A DNA stretch of 64,000 nucleotides from Parabacteroides acidifaciens (GCF_003363715.1 NZ_QREV01000002.1:1-64000); one strand, 5' to 3'; shown: positions 37,175 to 45,911, counted from the first letter of the stretch. A program made the numbers and translations. Notes: generated by a model from the letters alone, not told the origin.

Positions 37175-38337
37175 CAATGATTGTTTTGTTTTCCTTGTTC
37201 CATTATGTCCAATGCTGCGTCCAGCCAAGTGTTGATGTCATCCGGATAGTGTTGTCCGGTGCGGGTGTCGCTACGTTTGTGTCCGAGGCGTACGACAACT
37301 GCATTCTTATCGGGAATTATAAAGACATATTGCCCGAGTATTCCCCGCATGTACGGGATGTCCATGCCTTTGTAGTTCAGATGCCAGAACTGGAAACCGT
37401 AGCAACGGTTCGGTTCGTCGTATTCCGCAAAGCGGAGCGTACTGTCCGGTGTCGTCGCCTCTTTCAGGTAGCTTTCCGAAATCAGTTGTCTGCCGTTCCA
37501 GCTTCCCCCGTTCAGGAGCAATTGACCGAAACGCGCAAAGTCGCGTGCATTGCTGTTGAAGCAACAATAGGCCTTTTCCATACCGTCCTTTTTGTCTAAG
37601 CTCCACAAGGCATTCTCTTCCGCTTGCATCGGGGTCCATAGTTTGCGGGAGACATACGAACTGACGCTTTCTCCTGTCGCCTTCTCCACTAAGAAAGCGA
37701 GTAGCTGGGTGACGCCGCTTTGGTAGATAAAGTTTACACCCGGTTCGGCTATCTCTTTCATGCCGAACGCGATCTTGTGCAGGTCATTCCCGTAATACAG
37801 TTTTGTCGTGGGGGAGAAAGGTGAAGAATAAGCCTCCTGGAAATCGACGCCTGCGCTCATTGTCAGCAGGTGGCGGATGGTAAGCGTTTTCCCGTTATAT
37901 CCGTTGAATTCCGGAAAAAAGTCACTGACCGGCTGGTCTACATCCCGGATCAAGCCATCATCAATGGCACATCCGATAGCCAATGACACGATGCTTTTAG
38001 CCATCGAAAACGAGTTACTGTGCGATTCCGGCGAATAGTCTTCCCAATATTGCTCGAAAAGCAACGAACTGTCCTGTATGACGACATACGCCACCGTCCC
38101 TAACTCGTCAAAGACCGGAAGATACTTCTCCGGAATCGAACAAGTGTTGTATGCCTCCGCCTGTTTCCAGGGAGACGGATCGCCCGCCTTCACGATCCGG
38201 TTCTCAAAGATCGGGTATTGGTCGATCTTGGGGAGGAAATGCGTGAGCGCCCTGCGCAGGTAATAATTGGAGGGCAATGCTAAAAAACCTCCTATGCAAC
38301 AGGCAAGCAGTAGTATTGCCCATCCAATCTTTTTCAT
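37174..38337 (-). CDS. Serine hydrolase, class C beta-lactamase-like
   Basis: A 387-residue member of the beta-lactamase/transpeptidase-like family (PF00144). It has an N-terminal membrane anchor or uncleaved signal (about residues 4-21), and the active-site tetrad SMAK gives Ser111 and Lys114. A second motif is YQSG in FIYQSGVTQLL (near 200), in the position of YxN. Members include esterases, D-amino peptidases and true AmpC enzymes; resistance cannot be inferred. It starts immediately after the gamma-carbonic anhydrase stop (0-bp gap) and is coupled to the HAD gene. Confidence 0.85.
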   Translation of the reverse strand: MKKIGWAILLLACCIGGFLALPSNYYLRRALTHFLPKIDQYPIFENRIVKAGDPSPWKQAEAYNTCSIPEKYLPVFDELGTVAYVVIQDSSLLFEQYWEDYSPESHSNSFSMAKSIVSLAIGCAIDDGLIRDVDQPVSDFFPEFNGYNGKTLTIRHLLTMSAGVDFQEAYSSPFSPTTKLYYGNDLHKIAFGMKEIAEPGVNFIYQSGVTQLLAFLVEKATGESVSSYVSRKLWTPMQAEENALWSLDKKDGMEKAYCCFNSNARDFARFGQLLLNGGSWNGRQLISESYLKEATTPDSTLRFAEYDEPNRCYGFQFWHLNYKGMDIPYMRGILGQYVFIIPDKNAVVVRLGHKRSDTRTGQHYPDDINTWLDAALDIMEQGKQNNH

Positions 38338-38865
38338 CTATTCCGCCCCTTCTTCTTTATACCAGGATGAGTACATGTGATAATTCTTGGCGATCTTCTG
38401 GTTGATCTCTTTCGCCTGTTCCGGGTCCACTTTCTTGACGAATTTGGCCGGTACGCCGGCGTAGATGCTTCCCGGCTCGACAATCGTTTTGCTCAACACG
38501 ACTGATCCGGCAGCCACAATGGCCCCTTCACCGATCACGGCATGGTCCAGCACCACCGAACCCATCCCGATCAGGGCGCCGTTGCATATCTTCGCCCCGT
38601 GGATCGTCACGTTATGGCCGACCGAGACATCGTCGCCGATTTCAATGGTTGATTTTTCATATAACGTGTGCAGGACAGATCCGTCCTGTATATTCACGCC
38701 ATTACCGATGCGGATGGAATTGACATCGCCGCGCAGTACCGTTCCGAACCAGATACTGCACCCTTCGCCTATTTCGACATCACCTATTATCGTGGCGTTG
38801 TCTGCTAAAAATGTATCTTTACCAATTTTGGGTGTAAAGCCCCTTACCGATTTAATTAAAGCCAT
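38338..38865 (-). CDS. Gamma-carbonic anhydrase family protein
   Basis: A 175-residue left-handed beta-helix protein made of hexapeptide repeats (for example IGDVEIGEGCSIWFGTV). Candidate zinc histidines occur in DGSVLHTLY, VSVGHNVTIHGAKI. The fold matches the gamma-carbonic anhydrase/YrdA/PaaY group, which often lacks measurable anhydrase activity. The ATG at 38865 is chosen because the in-frame extension upstream encodes only the AT-rich repeat hairpin. It heads a run with no gaps: gamma-CA, serine hydrolase, HAD phosphatase. Confidence 0.9.
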   Translation of the reverse strand: MALIKSVRGFTPKIGKDTFLADNATIIGDVEIGEGCSIWFGTVLRGDVNSIRIGNGVNIQDGSVLHTLYEKSTIEIGDDVSVGHNVTIHGAKICNGALIGMGSVVLDHAVIGEGAIVAAGSVVLSKTIVEPGSIYAGVPAKFVKKVDPEQAKEINQKIAKNYHMYSSWYKEEGAE

Positions 38866-38872
38866 AATAATA

Positions 38873-38957
38873 TAATTGACAATTGATAATTGACAATTGA
38901 CAATTAAGGAGGACAGTGACATTTAGTTGTCAATTGTCCATTGTCAATTGTCCATTG
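38873..38957. repeat. 31-bp near-perfect hairpin made of 14-bp TTGACAATTGA-type repeats
   Basis: The left arm (38873-38903) contains two exact tandem copies of TAATTGACAATTGA. The right arm (38927-38957) is its complement with only two mismatches, and a 23-bp loop separates them. It lies between the aminopeptidase P gene and the gamma-carbonic anhydrase gene, 8 bp upstream of the latter's ATG on the reverse strand. Confidence 0.85.
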
Positions 38958-38958
38958 T

Positions 38959-40749
38959 TTAAATTTCTGTTGTTTTCTCTTTCAGCCAAGCCTTCTCTTC
39001 TTCATTCAGATGCGGGCTTACCAGTTCGTACACCATCTGGTGGTATTTGTTCAACCAGGCATGTTCGCGTACGGAGAGCATGGACGGGATGACCAGTTTG
39101 GTGTCGATGTAACATAAAGTCAATGTCTCGAAGCTAAGGAACTTCCCGAACTCGGTTTCACTGTCTTCGCGGATCAGGATCATATTTTCCGTCCGGATAC
39201 CATATTCGCCGGGGCGGTACATGGCCGGTTCGTCGCTCATCACCATGCCGGGTTCGAGGATGACAGGGTTCTCTTCCATGCGGATGCTCTGCGGCCCTTC
39301 ATGTACGTTGAGGCAGTGGCCGATGCCGTGACAGGTGCCGTGCAGGTAGTTGATGCCGGCATCCCAGAGCGCTTTGCGGGCGAAAGCGTCGATCAGGCAA
39401 CCCCGTATGCCCGCCGGGAATTTACATTTGGCGATACCGATCGTCCCTTTCAGGGCGCGGGTGAAGTCTTTCTTCATCTGTTCGGTCGGCTCGTCGCAAA
39501 GGGCGATTGTGCGGGTGATGTCGGTTGTCCCGTCCAGGTATTGTGCACCGGAGTCGAGCAGGTACAGGCTGTCGGTTTTCAATTCCGTATCCGTTTCAGG
39601 AGTAGGAGAGTAGTGAACGACTGCCCCATGAGGACCGTAGCTGGAGATGCTGGCGAAACTGTCCATCACATATTGCGGTTGCTCGGCGCGCAGGGCCGTC
39701 AGTTTGGCTGCTGCACTCAACTCCGTCACTTTTTCTCCGGCCTTCAGGCTGTTTTCCAGCCAGAAAAAGAACTTGGTCATGGCGATACCGTCTTTCAGGA
39801 CTGCATTGCGGAATCCCTTTATCTCTGTTTCGTTTTTGATACTTTTCAGGTGGTTGGCGGGCGAAATTCCTTCAATAAGGATGCTGCTTTTCGGTAAGGC
39901 ATTGCAGATGGCGACATTCGTCCGTTTGCCGTCGATGAAAACCCGTGTCTGTTCGGGCAGGCGTGAAAGATAAGTAGCCAACATGCCATAGTCGGCCAAT
40001 GTCACCCCTTCTTTCTTCAGATGTTCGGCTATGTCGGCCGGAAGTTTCTTTGGATTGACGAAGAGCACGCTTTCCTTTTCGGAAATAAAGGCGTAGCTGA
40101 CGACGACCGGATTGTAAGTAACATCCGTTCCCCGGATATTGAATGTCCAGGCCACTTCGTCCAAGGCTGACAGAATGGTGCAGTCGGCACCGGCTTTATG
40201 CAACATCTTGTTGATGTCGAGCAATTTGTCTTCAACAGATCTTCCGCTCAGCTCGATCGGCATTTCGAACATCGGTGCTTCCGGGATGGCAGGCCGGTCT
40301 TTCCAGATAGGATCGATCAGGGAAGCGTTTGTGTCCAGTTTGATATCTTTTGCAGCCAGTGATTTCTCCAAAGCGCGTGCTTCGGCTAAGCTGTATGTTT
40401 CGCCATTCAGTCCGGCTGTTTGCCCGGCTTTAAGCTCATGTGACAGGAACTCCGGGATTGTCGGTGTTTCAGGCAGCATCATTTTGTAAAGTTCGATACC
40501 CGTTCCCTCCAATTCGGTCGTAGCTTGCAGGAAATAACGGGAGTCAGTCCACAATCCGGCTTTGTCGGCTGTAATGACGACAGTACCGGCCGAACCGGTG
40601 AACCCGGATATCCATTCACGGTATTTCCAGCAGTCGGCCGGATATTCGCTCATGTGCGGATCGGAAGTCGGAATGATGTAAGCATCAATCTTATGCTGTT
40701 TCATTGCGTCCCTCAGGGCGGCAATGCGTTCAGGAATGTTTGTTTTCAT
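38959..40749 (-). CDS. Xaa-Pro aminopeptidase (aminopeptidase P family, M24B)
   Basis: A 596-residue cytoplasmic metallopeptidase that removes N-terminal residues preceding proline. Two creatinase-like N-terminal domains (from IAALRDAMKQHKIDAYIIPT) precede the pita-bread catalytic domain. The five metal ligands are visible: two Asp in LLDSGAQYLDGTTDITRT (near residues 392-409), His in GIGHCLNVHEGP (near 480), Glu in EPAMYRPGEYGIRTEN (two glutamates near 508-522). The long three-domain form matches the eukaryotic-like APP found in Bacteroidetes. A reverse-strand TAACTTTG (40794-40787) is a plausible -7 box. Confidence 0.93.
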   Translation of the reverse strand: MKTNIPERIAALRDAMKQHKIDAYIIPTSDPHMSEYPADCWKYREWISGFTGSAGTVVITADKAGLWTDSRYFLQATTELEGTGIELYKMMLPETPTIPEFLSHELKAGQTAGLNGETYSLAEARALEKSLAAKDIKLDTNASLIDPIWKDRPAIPEAPMFEMPIELSGRSVEDKLLDINKMLHKAGADCTILSALDEVAWTFNIRGTDVTYNPVVVSYAFISEKESVLFVNPKKLPADIAEHLKKEGVTLADYGMLATYLSRLPEQTRVFIDGKRTNVAICNALPKSSILIEGISPANHLKSIKNETEIKGFRNAVLKDGIAMTKFFFWLENSLKAGEKVTELSAAAKLTALRAEQPQYVMDSFASISSYGPHGAVVHYSPTPETDTELKTDSLYLLDSGAQYLDGTTDITRTIALCDEPTEQMKKDFTRALKGTIGIAKCKFPAGIRGCLIDAFARKALWDAGINYLHGTCHGIGHCLNVHEGPQSIRMEENPVILEPGMVMSDEPAMYRPGEYGIRTENMILIREDSETEFGKFLSFETLTLCYIDTKLVIPSMLSVREHAWLNKYHQMVYELVSPHLNEEEKAWLKEKTTEI

Positions 40750-40786
40750 CGCATTTTATTTATTTTGTCAACGTTTACTATAGTTG

Positions 40787-40794
40787 CAAAGTTA
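40787..40794 (-). promoter_or_regulatory. -7 box of the aminopeptidase P gene
   Basis: TAACTTTG on the reverse strand fits TAnnTTTG and lies 38 bp upstream of the ATG. No clear -33 TTG is at the usual distance. Confidence 0.45.
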
Positions 40795-41072
40795 TAAAAT
40801 TCCCGGATAACGAAAGAACCTGGCGGGGATTATCTTTGAACCCGGTTGAAAGCTGTCTATCCAAATTGGCAAGAACTACGCTTTGTTGTACAAAAGTAGC
40901 ACTGTTTTTCCTTGTAATCATACCAAATATGATAATATAAGGCAAAATAGGATATACTGTATTGTTTTTCTATACTGAACAGAAAGCGGTTTTTCCCTAC
41001 CATATATATTATATATAAAATATATACAGTTCCTTTTTTCTTTTATTTAGATAATGATATCCGGAAAAGAAA

Positions 41073-41160
41073 ACAATTGTCTGTAACCACAAAAACAATT
41101 ACTTTTGAATGCGAAGACAATTGCTTTTGATCATATGGACAGTTGTTTTCCATGCCCATG
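41073..41160. repeat. Four-unit 22-bp periodic repeat
   Basis: ACAATT (or ACAGTT in the last unit) starts at 41073, 41095, 41117 and 41139, exactly 22 bp apart. Units two and three share ACAATTRCTTTTGA. The remaining part of each unit varies. Similar in design to the 21-22 bp array at 9299-9374, but different in sequence. Confidence 0.7.
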
Positions 41161-41187
41161 GAAATGAATACAAATAAATCGATGCCG

Positions 41188-41210
41188 TTTAAACCGGAAA
41201 TCGGTTTAAA
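41188..41210 (+). promoter_or_regulatory. Palindromic operator candidate
   Basis: TTTAAACCG (41188-41196) and CGGTTTAAA (41202-41210) form perfect 9-bp arms around GAAAT. The element ends 4 bp before the -7 box at 41215 and covers the -33 region, the usual place for a repressor or activator site. Confidence 0.6.
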
Positions 41211-41214
41211 TGCT

Positions 41215-41222
41215 TATATTTG
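41215..41222 (+). promoter_or_regulatory. -7 box of the 41.25-kb lipoprotein gene
   Basis: TATATTTG, an exact TAnnTTTG match, lies 29 bp upstream of the ATG at 41252. The -33 region is occupied by the palindrome rather than by a TTG. Confidence 0.6.
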
Positions 41223-41251
41223 CCTCTACACACTTTAATACATAGAAAGCC

Positions 41252-42103
41252 ATGAAGAAGTTGATTGTTTTTACCTGTTTCTTGGGCTTGCTTTTCTGTT
41301 TAAGCTCCTGTTCGTCGTACTACTATTCGATGTTGAGTGCCAATAGTGGTATTTCGGGAATGAACGAATATAATGATTTCGTGCAGGAGAACGACAGCGT
41401 GTGCATCATCTATAATTTTTATGGGGAAGATGCGCCGGTGAATGTGACAGTGTATAATAAGTTGGACGAGCCGATGTATATCGATTGGCAACGTTCTTCC
41501 CTGGTTCTGGGAGACGAAGCGATAAGCTATTATCAGGATCTAATGCCTGTACATGGGAAGGTGGAATCTTACTCTTCTACCTGGCAAGATGGCACGGTCA
41601 GCGGTTATTCAAGCGGTTCCTTTTTCGGGGAAGTGCAGTTGCCGAGAGGAGTCGAATTTATTCCACCTAAGTCAAGGGTCGAATCTTCGGCTTTGTGTTT
41701 GGGACGGGAGTTTCTGGACCGGATTCCTGATCGCAGCTTTACGAAACGCTCTTTTGTGAAATCCGACGGCAACAGGACAAACCTGAAAGTAATGGAGTTC
41801 ACGGAGCGAAATAGTCCGTTGCATATCAGGAGTTATCTGACCATTTATACGGGAAAGGAAGAACATAAATCCGTTTATGAATCGTCTTTCTATCTTTCCG
41901 AATGGGTAGATGCCGGAAAGATGTCTCCTTCGGGCATCCGGATCGGGCAGAGTGAGGAAGGCAATTTCTCCTATTATTGTAACCGGCGTGGTCAAACGAC
42001 CGGTTGGATTATCGGATACGCGGCTTTAGGGGTTTCTGCACTTACTTCTATAATCCTTATTGTGACACATAAGCCCTCCATGGATATGCCGAGCCATTTT
42101 TGA
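41252..42103 (+). CDS. Uncharacterised lipoprotein with C-terminal membrane helix
   Basis: A 283-residue protein I do not recognise. The signal peptide ends LSSC, so Cys20 is the predicted lipid attachment site, followed by a Ser/Tyr-rich mature start. The middle part is beta-rich and Ser/Tyr-rich (KVESYSSTWQDGTVSGYSSG). One hydrophobic segment (about residues 248-268, IIGYAALGVSALTSIILIV) lies near the C-terminus, so the protein could be anchored at both ends. The promoter carries a striking palindrome, which suggests dedicated regulation. It is followed after 16 bp by mtnA, but a functional link is doubtful. Confidence 0.7.
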   Translation: MKKLIVFTCFLGLLFCLSSCSSYYYSMLSANSGISGMNEYNDFVQENDSVCIIYNFYGEDAPVNVTVYNKLDEPMYIDWQRSSLVLGDEAISYYQDLMPVHGKVESYSSTWQDGTVSGYSSGSFFGEVQLPRGVEFIPPKSRVESSALCLGREFLDRIPDRSFTKRSFVKSDGNRTNLKVMEFTERNSPLHIRSYLTIYTGKEEHKSVYESSFYLSEWVDAGKMSPSGIRIGQSEEGNFSYYCNRRGQTTGWIIGYAALGVSALTSIILIVTHKPSMDMPSHF

Positions 42104-42119
42104 TCAGTAAATAAAAAAG

Positions 42120-43169
42120 ATGAATACAATTATTGCCGCCTTAAAGACCGTTCGCCTGAGTGAAGATGCGAGCGCTGTCATTATTTTGGATCAGACCCGT
42201 TTGCCGGGTGAAGAAGTTTATGTTTCCCTCGCTTCGGCTGCCGAGGTTTGGAATGCCATATATAAGTTAAAGGTACGCGGAGCACCTGCCATCGGGATTG
42301 CGGCTGCCTATGGCATTTACGTCTGTAGCAGGCAGATCCAGGCTGCTGCGTTCGATGATTTTTACAGGGAATTTCTGAAGATCAAGGACTATCTGGCCTC
42401 TTCCCGTCCGACGGCGGTCAATCTGGTTGCTGCGCTGAACCGGATGGAGAAGGTCGTAACCGGTCATCCGGACCTTCCGGTGGCGGAACTTCTGCGGCTT
42501 TTACATGCCGAGTCGGAGGCTATCCGGGCAGAAGATGCAGCCGCTTGTCGTAAGATAGGGGAGAACTGCCTTTCCTTGCTCAAGCCGGGAATGGGAATCC
42601 TGACACACTGTAATGCCGGGCATTTGGCTGTTTCGGAATATGGGACGGCATTGGCTCCGGTCTATCTGGGGGAAGAACGCGGGTACGGATTTAAGGTGTT
42701 TGCCGATGAAACACGCCCGCTGCTGCAGGGAGCGCGCCTGACGGCCTACGAATTGCATAAGGCCGGCGTGGATGTTACGCTGATCTGCGATAATATGGCG
42801 TCGATCGTCATGAAAAAAGGTTGGGTGCAGGCGGTTGTGGTCGGTTGCGACCGGATCGCGGCTAATGGTGATGTGGCCAACAAGATCGGAACTTCAGGTG
42901 TGGCGATCCTGGCCCGTCATTACGGCATTCCTTTTTATGTGCTGGGGCCGACGTCGACGATCGACCTGGCTTGTCCGGACGGAGATTCGATCGTCATCGA
43001 AGAACGTAGCCCCGATGAAATTACGGATATGTGGTACACTTCGAGGATGGCTCCCGAAGGAGTGAAAGCTTATAATCCTGCTTTCGATGTGACTTCCCAC
43101 GACCTGATAACTGCGATTATAACGGAAAAGGGGATTGCTTATCCGCCTTTTAATGATATGTGTAAATAA
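42120..43169 (+). CDS. mtnA: S-methyl-5-thioribose-1-phosphate isomerase
   Basis: A 349-residue member of the eIF2B-alpha/MtnA family that converts methylthioribose-1-P to methylthioribulose-1-P in methionine salvage. Signature stretches: [15 protein letters not shown] (about residues 50-64), [12 protein letters not shown] (about 158-169, with the candidate catalytic Cys) and [19 protein letters not shown] (about 240-258, with the catalytic Asp). Other salvage genes (mtnB, mtnC, mtnK) are not nearby. Related eIF2B-like ribose-1,5-bisphosphate isomerases are less likely given the motifs. Confidence 0.93.
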   Translation: MNTIIAALKTVRLSEDASAVIILDQTRLPGEEVYVSLASAAEVWNAIYKLKVRGAPAIGIAAAYGIYVCSRQIQAAAFDDFYREFLKIKDYLASSRPTAVNLVAALNRMEKVVTGHPDLPVAELLRLLHAESEAIRAEDAAACRKIGENCLSLLKPGMGILTHCNAGHLAVSEYGTALAPVYLGEERGYGFKVFADETRPLLQGARLTAYELHKAGVDVTLICDNMASIVMKKGWVQAVVVGCDRIAANGDVANKIGTSGVAILARHYGIPFYVLGPTSTIDLACPDGDSIVIEERSPDEITDMWYTSRMAPEGVKAYNPAFDVTSHDLITAIITEKGIAYPPFNDMCK

Positions 43170-43266
43170 CGTTAATTATGTAAGTTAGTCTAATGATATA
43201 TTCGGTTGGTATTTATACCTTTACGTCTTTGAGATTAAATTAAAAAAGTCGTACAAGAGTAAAGTT

Positions 43267-44304
43267 ATGAGAAACCTGCATATTCTTTTTCTATTTTTAT
43301 TATTGGTCGCTTGCAGTGAGAAGAAAGAGGGAATACTGGTTTTTCCAAAAGCAACGGAATTGGCTGCAATCGAATATCCGGAAGAAGCTGTAATGGGCAC
43401 TCCGTGGCAAATTAAGCCGGTAGGAGATAAGCTATTGTTGTTTTTCCCGTCTTCAAGGGATGAGAACGTGATTAAAATAATGGATGCCCATACCGGTAAA
43501 ATCCTTAGTTCATGGGGTATTTTTGGGAATGGTCCGGGTGAATTTTTTTTACCTCAGTATTGGGGGGCTGATGATGAGAGGATGTTACTATATTTGTATG
43601 ACGTAAATACCTATCGTTTTAGGGAATATAAGTGGAGTCTACTTCAGGACGATTTGGTTATGGAGCAAATCGCGGAGACACCATTTAAAAGAGACTTTCT
43701 CAAGCCGGGTCGTGGGGCGCGGCTTGAGAATGGCAATTTTGTGTCAGCTATAATCTATGGAATCGAAAAGCCGGTATTGGTGATGGATTCCCAATTGGAT
43801 TCGTTAACGATAGTGGGAGATGTGCCGGATGATGAGCATAAAACGATTACCCTGTTTGATTATGATGGAAGGTTGGCTTCTTACGGCAATAGTTTTGTAT
43901 TTGCTATGAGCAGTATAGGGTATATAGGATTCTATGAGCAGTTGCCGGATGGGAAAATAGAAAAACGATGGGTCCATTATACTGAAAAGCCGGTTTACAA
44001 TGGAACAGAATTGAATCGGAAGATTTTGAAAGATGGCTTTGGTGGAGTTGCCATGAATGATAAATATATATTTGCGACTTATAGTGGAGTACACGATAGC
44101 CGGGAAAACAGGCAGAGCGGTCAAGTGTATCCGGAAACGATTTTGATGTTCGACCATAAAGGAAAATTGCTTCGTAATTTTCATACGAAGGGGAAACGAC
44201 AAACGGGTATCGCCATTTCAGAAGATGGGAAGACGCTATATGCCACGGTGGTTTATCCGGAAATTGAGATTGTTCGTTATGACATAAGCCCCTATATAAA
44301 ATAG
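43267..44304 (+). CDS. BF3164/TolB-like six-bladed beta-propeller lipoprotein
   Basis: A 345-residue lipoprotein whose signal peptide ends LVAC (Cys16). The sequence pattern, including GTPWQIKPVGDKLLLFF, LSSWGIFGNGPGEFFLPQYW (about 75-94) and repeated blade-like strands, matches the Bacteroidetes BF3164 / TolB-like 6-bladed beta-propeller lipoproteins. Their role is unknown; many act as surface or periplasmic binding proteins. The gene stands alone, 97 bp after mtnA and upstream of the rpsU promoter. Confidence 0.8.
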   Translation: MRNLHILFLFLLLVACSEKKEGILVFPKATELAAIEYPEEAVMGTPWQIKPVGDKLLLFFPSSRDENVIKIMDAHTGKILSSWGIFGNGPGEFFLPQYWGADDERMLLYLYDVNTYRFREYKWSLLQDDLVMEQIAETPFKRDFLKPGRGARLENGNFVSAIIYGIEKPVLVMDSQLDSLTIVGDVPDDEHKTITLFDYDGRLASYGNSFVFAMSSIGYIGFYEQLPDGKIEKRWVHYTEKPVYNGTELNRKILKDGFGGVAMNDKYIFATYSGVHDSRENRQSGQVYPETILMFDHKGKLLRNFHTKGKRQTGIAISEDGKTLYATVVYPEIEIVRYDISPYIK

Positions 44305-44343
44305 GAACATACGTCCGGAGATAAAAAATATTCTTCGAAAGTT

Positions 44344-44373
44344 TTGCTAATCCCGAAACAATCAGTAATTTTG
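44344..44373 (+). promoter_or_regulatory. Promoter of rpsU
   Basis: TTG (44344-44346), a 19-bp spacer, and TAATTTTG (44366-44373) form a good Bacteroidetes promoter about 48 bp upstream of rpsU. Confidence 0.7.
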
Positions 44374-44421
44374 CTGCCCAATTTGTGGATATAGTAATAA
44401 ACAATATAATAAAATTAAATT

Positions 44422-44613
44422 ATGATCGTAGTTCCATTGAAAGAAGGCGAAAACATTGAAAAAGCGCTGAAGAAATTCAAAAGAAAGTTTGAAAAGACAG
44501 GTGTAGTTAAAGAATTGAGAAACCGTCAGGCTTTCGAAAAACCCTCTGTTACAAAGAGAAAACAGACTATGCGCGCTGTTTACGTTCAGCAATTGCAGCA
44601 GGTAGAAGAATAA
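44422..44613 (+). CDS. rpsU: 30S ribosomal protein S21
   Basis: A 63-residue basic protein of the small ribosomal subunit. It begins MIVVPLKEGENIEKALKKFK and has the family's KRKFEKTGVVKELRNRQAFEKPS core. S21 sits near the anti-Shine-Dalgarno end of 16S rRNA and helps initiation. It heads the rpsU-xerC-hpf cluster typical of Bacteroidetes. Confidence 0.97.
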   Translation: MIVVPLKEGENIEKALKKFKRKFEKTGVVKELRNRQAFEKPSVTKRKQTMRAVYVQQLQQVEE

Positions 44614-44689
44614 AAATACAAAATCTATCTGCCAGGCTTGTTTTATTGGATTCTTATTCCTATTTTCGTTGCATAAAAGTTGATGCAAC

Positions 44690-45592
44690 GTGAATGTGCA
44701 GATTGATTCGTTTTTAGATTATCTTCGGTATGAACGGAATTATTCCGAATATACGATTGATGCTTATTCCCAGGATTTGCATCAGTTTGAAGGTTTTGTA
44801 AAAGAGAAGAAGGAAGGCGCATTTATACCGGAAGAAGTAGATACGGATATTGTACGGAATTGGATTATATTCTTATTGGATAGCAAGATTTCGCCCGTGT
44901 CGGTCAACCGGAAATTAAGTTCTTTGAAGTCTTTTTTTAAATTCCTTATGAAGCAGGGATTTGTTTCTGTAAACCCGTTACGGTTTGTAACCGGTCCGAA
45001 AACAAAGAAGCCGTTACCTACTTTTGTAAAAGAGAAGGATATGGAACAATTGCTGGATGGAGACGGGTTTGATGAGGATTTTGAAGGTGTGAGGGATCGC
45101 TTGATTCTTGAAATGCTTTACGATACCGGTGTGCGGCGTTCGGAGTTGGTCGGCTTGTTAGATGCCGACATAGACTACGATGCCATGCAGATCAAGGTGA
45201 CGGGGAAGCGCAACAAACAACGGTTGATCCCTTTTGCAGAAAGATTGAAAAACTTGATGCTTGCATACACTGAAGTCCGAAATCGTGAAGTTGGCTCAGG
45301 AAGCGGATGGTTCTTGGTTCGGAAGAACGGAGAACAGTTGTCCACCGGCATTCTTTATACAATAGTAAAAAAGAAGCTCTCGGACATTCCGACATTGGCA
45401 AAATGCAGTCCCCACGTATTAAGACATTCATTTGCGACAAGTATGTTGAATAACGGAGCGGAGCTGAACGCCGTGAAAGAGTTACTCGGACACAGCAGTC
45501 TGGCTTCAACCAGTATTTACACACATACAACCTTTGAGGAATTAAAAAAAGTGTATCATGCTCATCCAAGAGCACAAAAAGAAGGAGGTTAA
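44690..45592 (+). CDS. xerC: Tyrosine recombinase XerC-like
   Basis: A 300-residue site-specific recombinase. It has an N-terminal SAM-like DNA-binding domain (FLDYLRYERNYSEYTIDAYS) and a C-terminal catalytic domain with the full set of active-site residues: Arg149 (DTGVRRSEL), Lys173 (VTGKRNK), His242 and Arg245 (PHVLRHSFAT), His268 (LLGHSS) and nucleophile Tyr277 (TSIYTH). Length and position between rpsU and hpf indicate the chromosomal dimer-resolution enzyme, not a mobile-element integrase. Starts are GTG (44690) or GTG (44696); the ATG at 44683 is out of frame. Confidence 0.93.
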   Translation: MNVQIDSFLDYLRYERNYSEYTIDAYSQDLHQFEGFVKEKKEGAFIPEEVDTDIVRNWIIFLLDSKISPVSVNRKLSSLKSFFKFLMKQGFVSVNPLRFVTGPKTKKPLPTFVKEKDMEQLLDGDGFDEDFEGVRDRLILEMLYDTGVRRSELVGLLDADIDYDAMQIKVTGKRNKQRLIPFAERLKNLMLAYTEVRNREVGSGSGWFLVRKNGEQLSTGILYTIVKKKLSDIPTLAKCSPHVLRHSFATSMLNNGAELNAVKELLGHSSLASTSIYTHTTFEELKKVYHAHPRAQKEGG

Positions 45593-45594
45593 TT

Positions 45595-45894
45595 ATGGAC
45601 ATTAGAATTCAGGCAATCCATTTTGACGCAACAGTTCAACTGGAAGCGTTTATTCAGAAGAAAGTTAGTAAGTTGGAGCAATACTTCGACGGCATAATAT
45701 TAGCAGAAGTAACGTTGAAGGTCGTCAAACCTGAGACTGCGAAGAATAAAGAAGCTGCTATTCGACTGAAAATTAAGAATGGAGACTGTTTTGCTGAGAA
45801 GGTAAATGACACTTTTGAAGGATCAATCGACGAATGTGTCGAAGCGCTGGAAAAGCAATTAGTTAAATTCAAGGAAAAAATCAGAGCCAAATAA
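45595..45894 (+). CDS. hpf: Ribosome hibernation-promoting factor (HPF/RaiA, short form)
   Basis: A 99-residue protein of the HPF/RaiA (S30AE) family, beginning MDIRIQAIHFDATVQLEAFI. It binds the ribosomal decoding centre during starvation. It lacks the C-terminal dimerisation domain of long HPF, so it is the short form. It follows xerC after 2 bp and ends just before a strong intrinsic terminator. Confidence 0.93.
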   Translation: MDIRIQAIHFDATVQLEAFIQKKVSKLEQYFDGIILAEVTLKVVKPETAKNKEAAIRLKIKNGDCFAEKVNDTFEGSIDECVEALEKQLVKFKEKIRAK

Positions 45895-45911
45895 AAAAAA
45901 CGGTAGATAAA

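Larger units (their letters stand above)
40750..41251. other. 502-bp divergent intergenic region
   Basis: No credible gene. It holds the aminopeptidase P promoter on the left, an AT-rich stretch around 40990-41050, a four-unit 22-bp periodic repeat (41073-41160), and an operator-like palindrome with a -7 box (41188-41222) for the lipoprotein gene on the right. Confidence 0.6.

Noticed and set aside
37174-38337. Beta-lactam resistance gene
   Set aside because: The SxxK motif only shows membership of the broad serine hydrolase family; nothing in the sequence shows beta-lactamase activity.
38873-38957. TTGACA-like motifs as sigma-70 -35 boxes
   Set aside because: Bacteroidetes primary promoters use TTTG and TAnnTTTG; the motif here is part of a tandem-inverted repeat.
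41073-41160. Possible CRISPR array
   Set aside because: The units are 22 bp with only 6-14 conserved bases and variable remainders, there are no separate repeats and spacers, and no cas genes are in the window.
44690-45592. Mobile-element integrase
   Set aside because: The recombinase is the housekeeping XerC type, in the conserved rpsU-xerC-hpf context, without attachment sites or accessory genes nearby.
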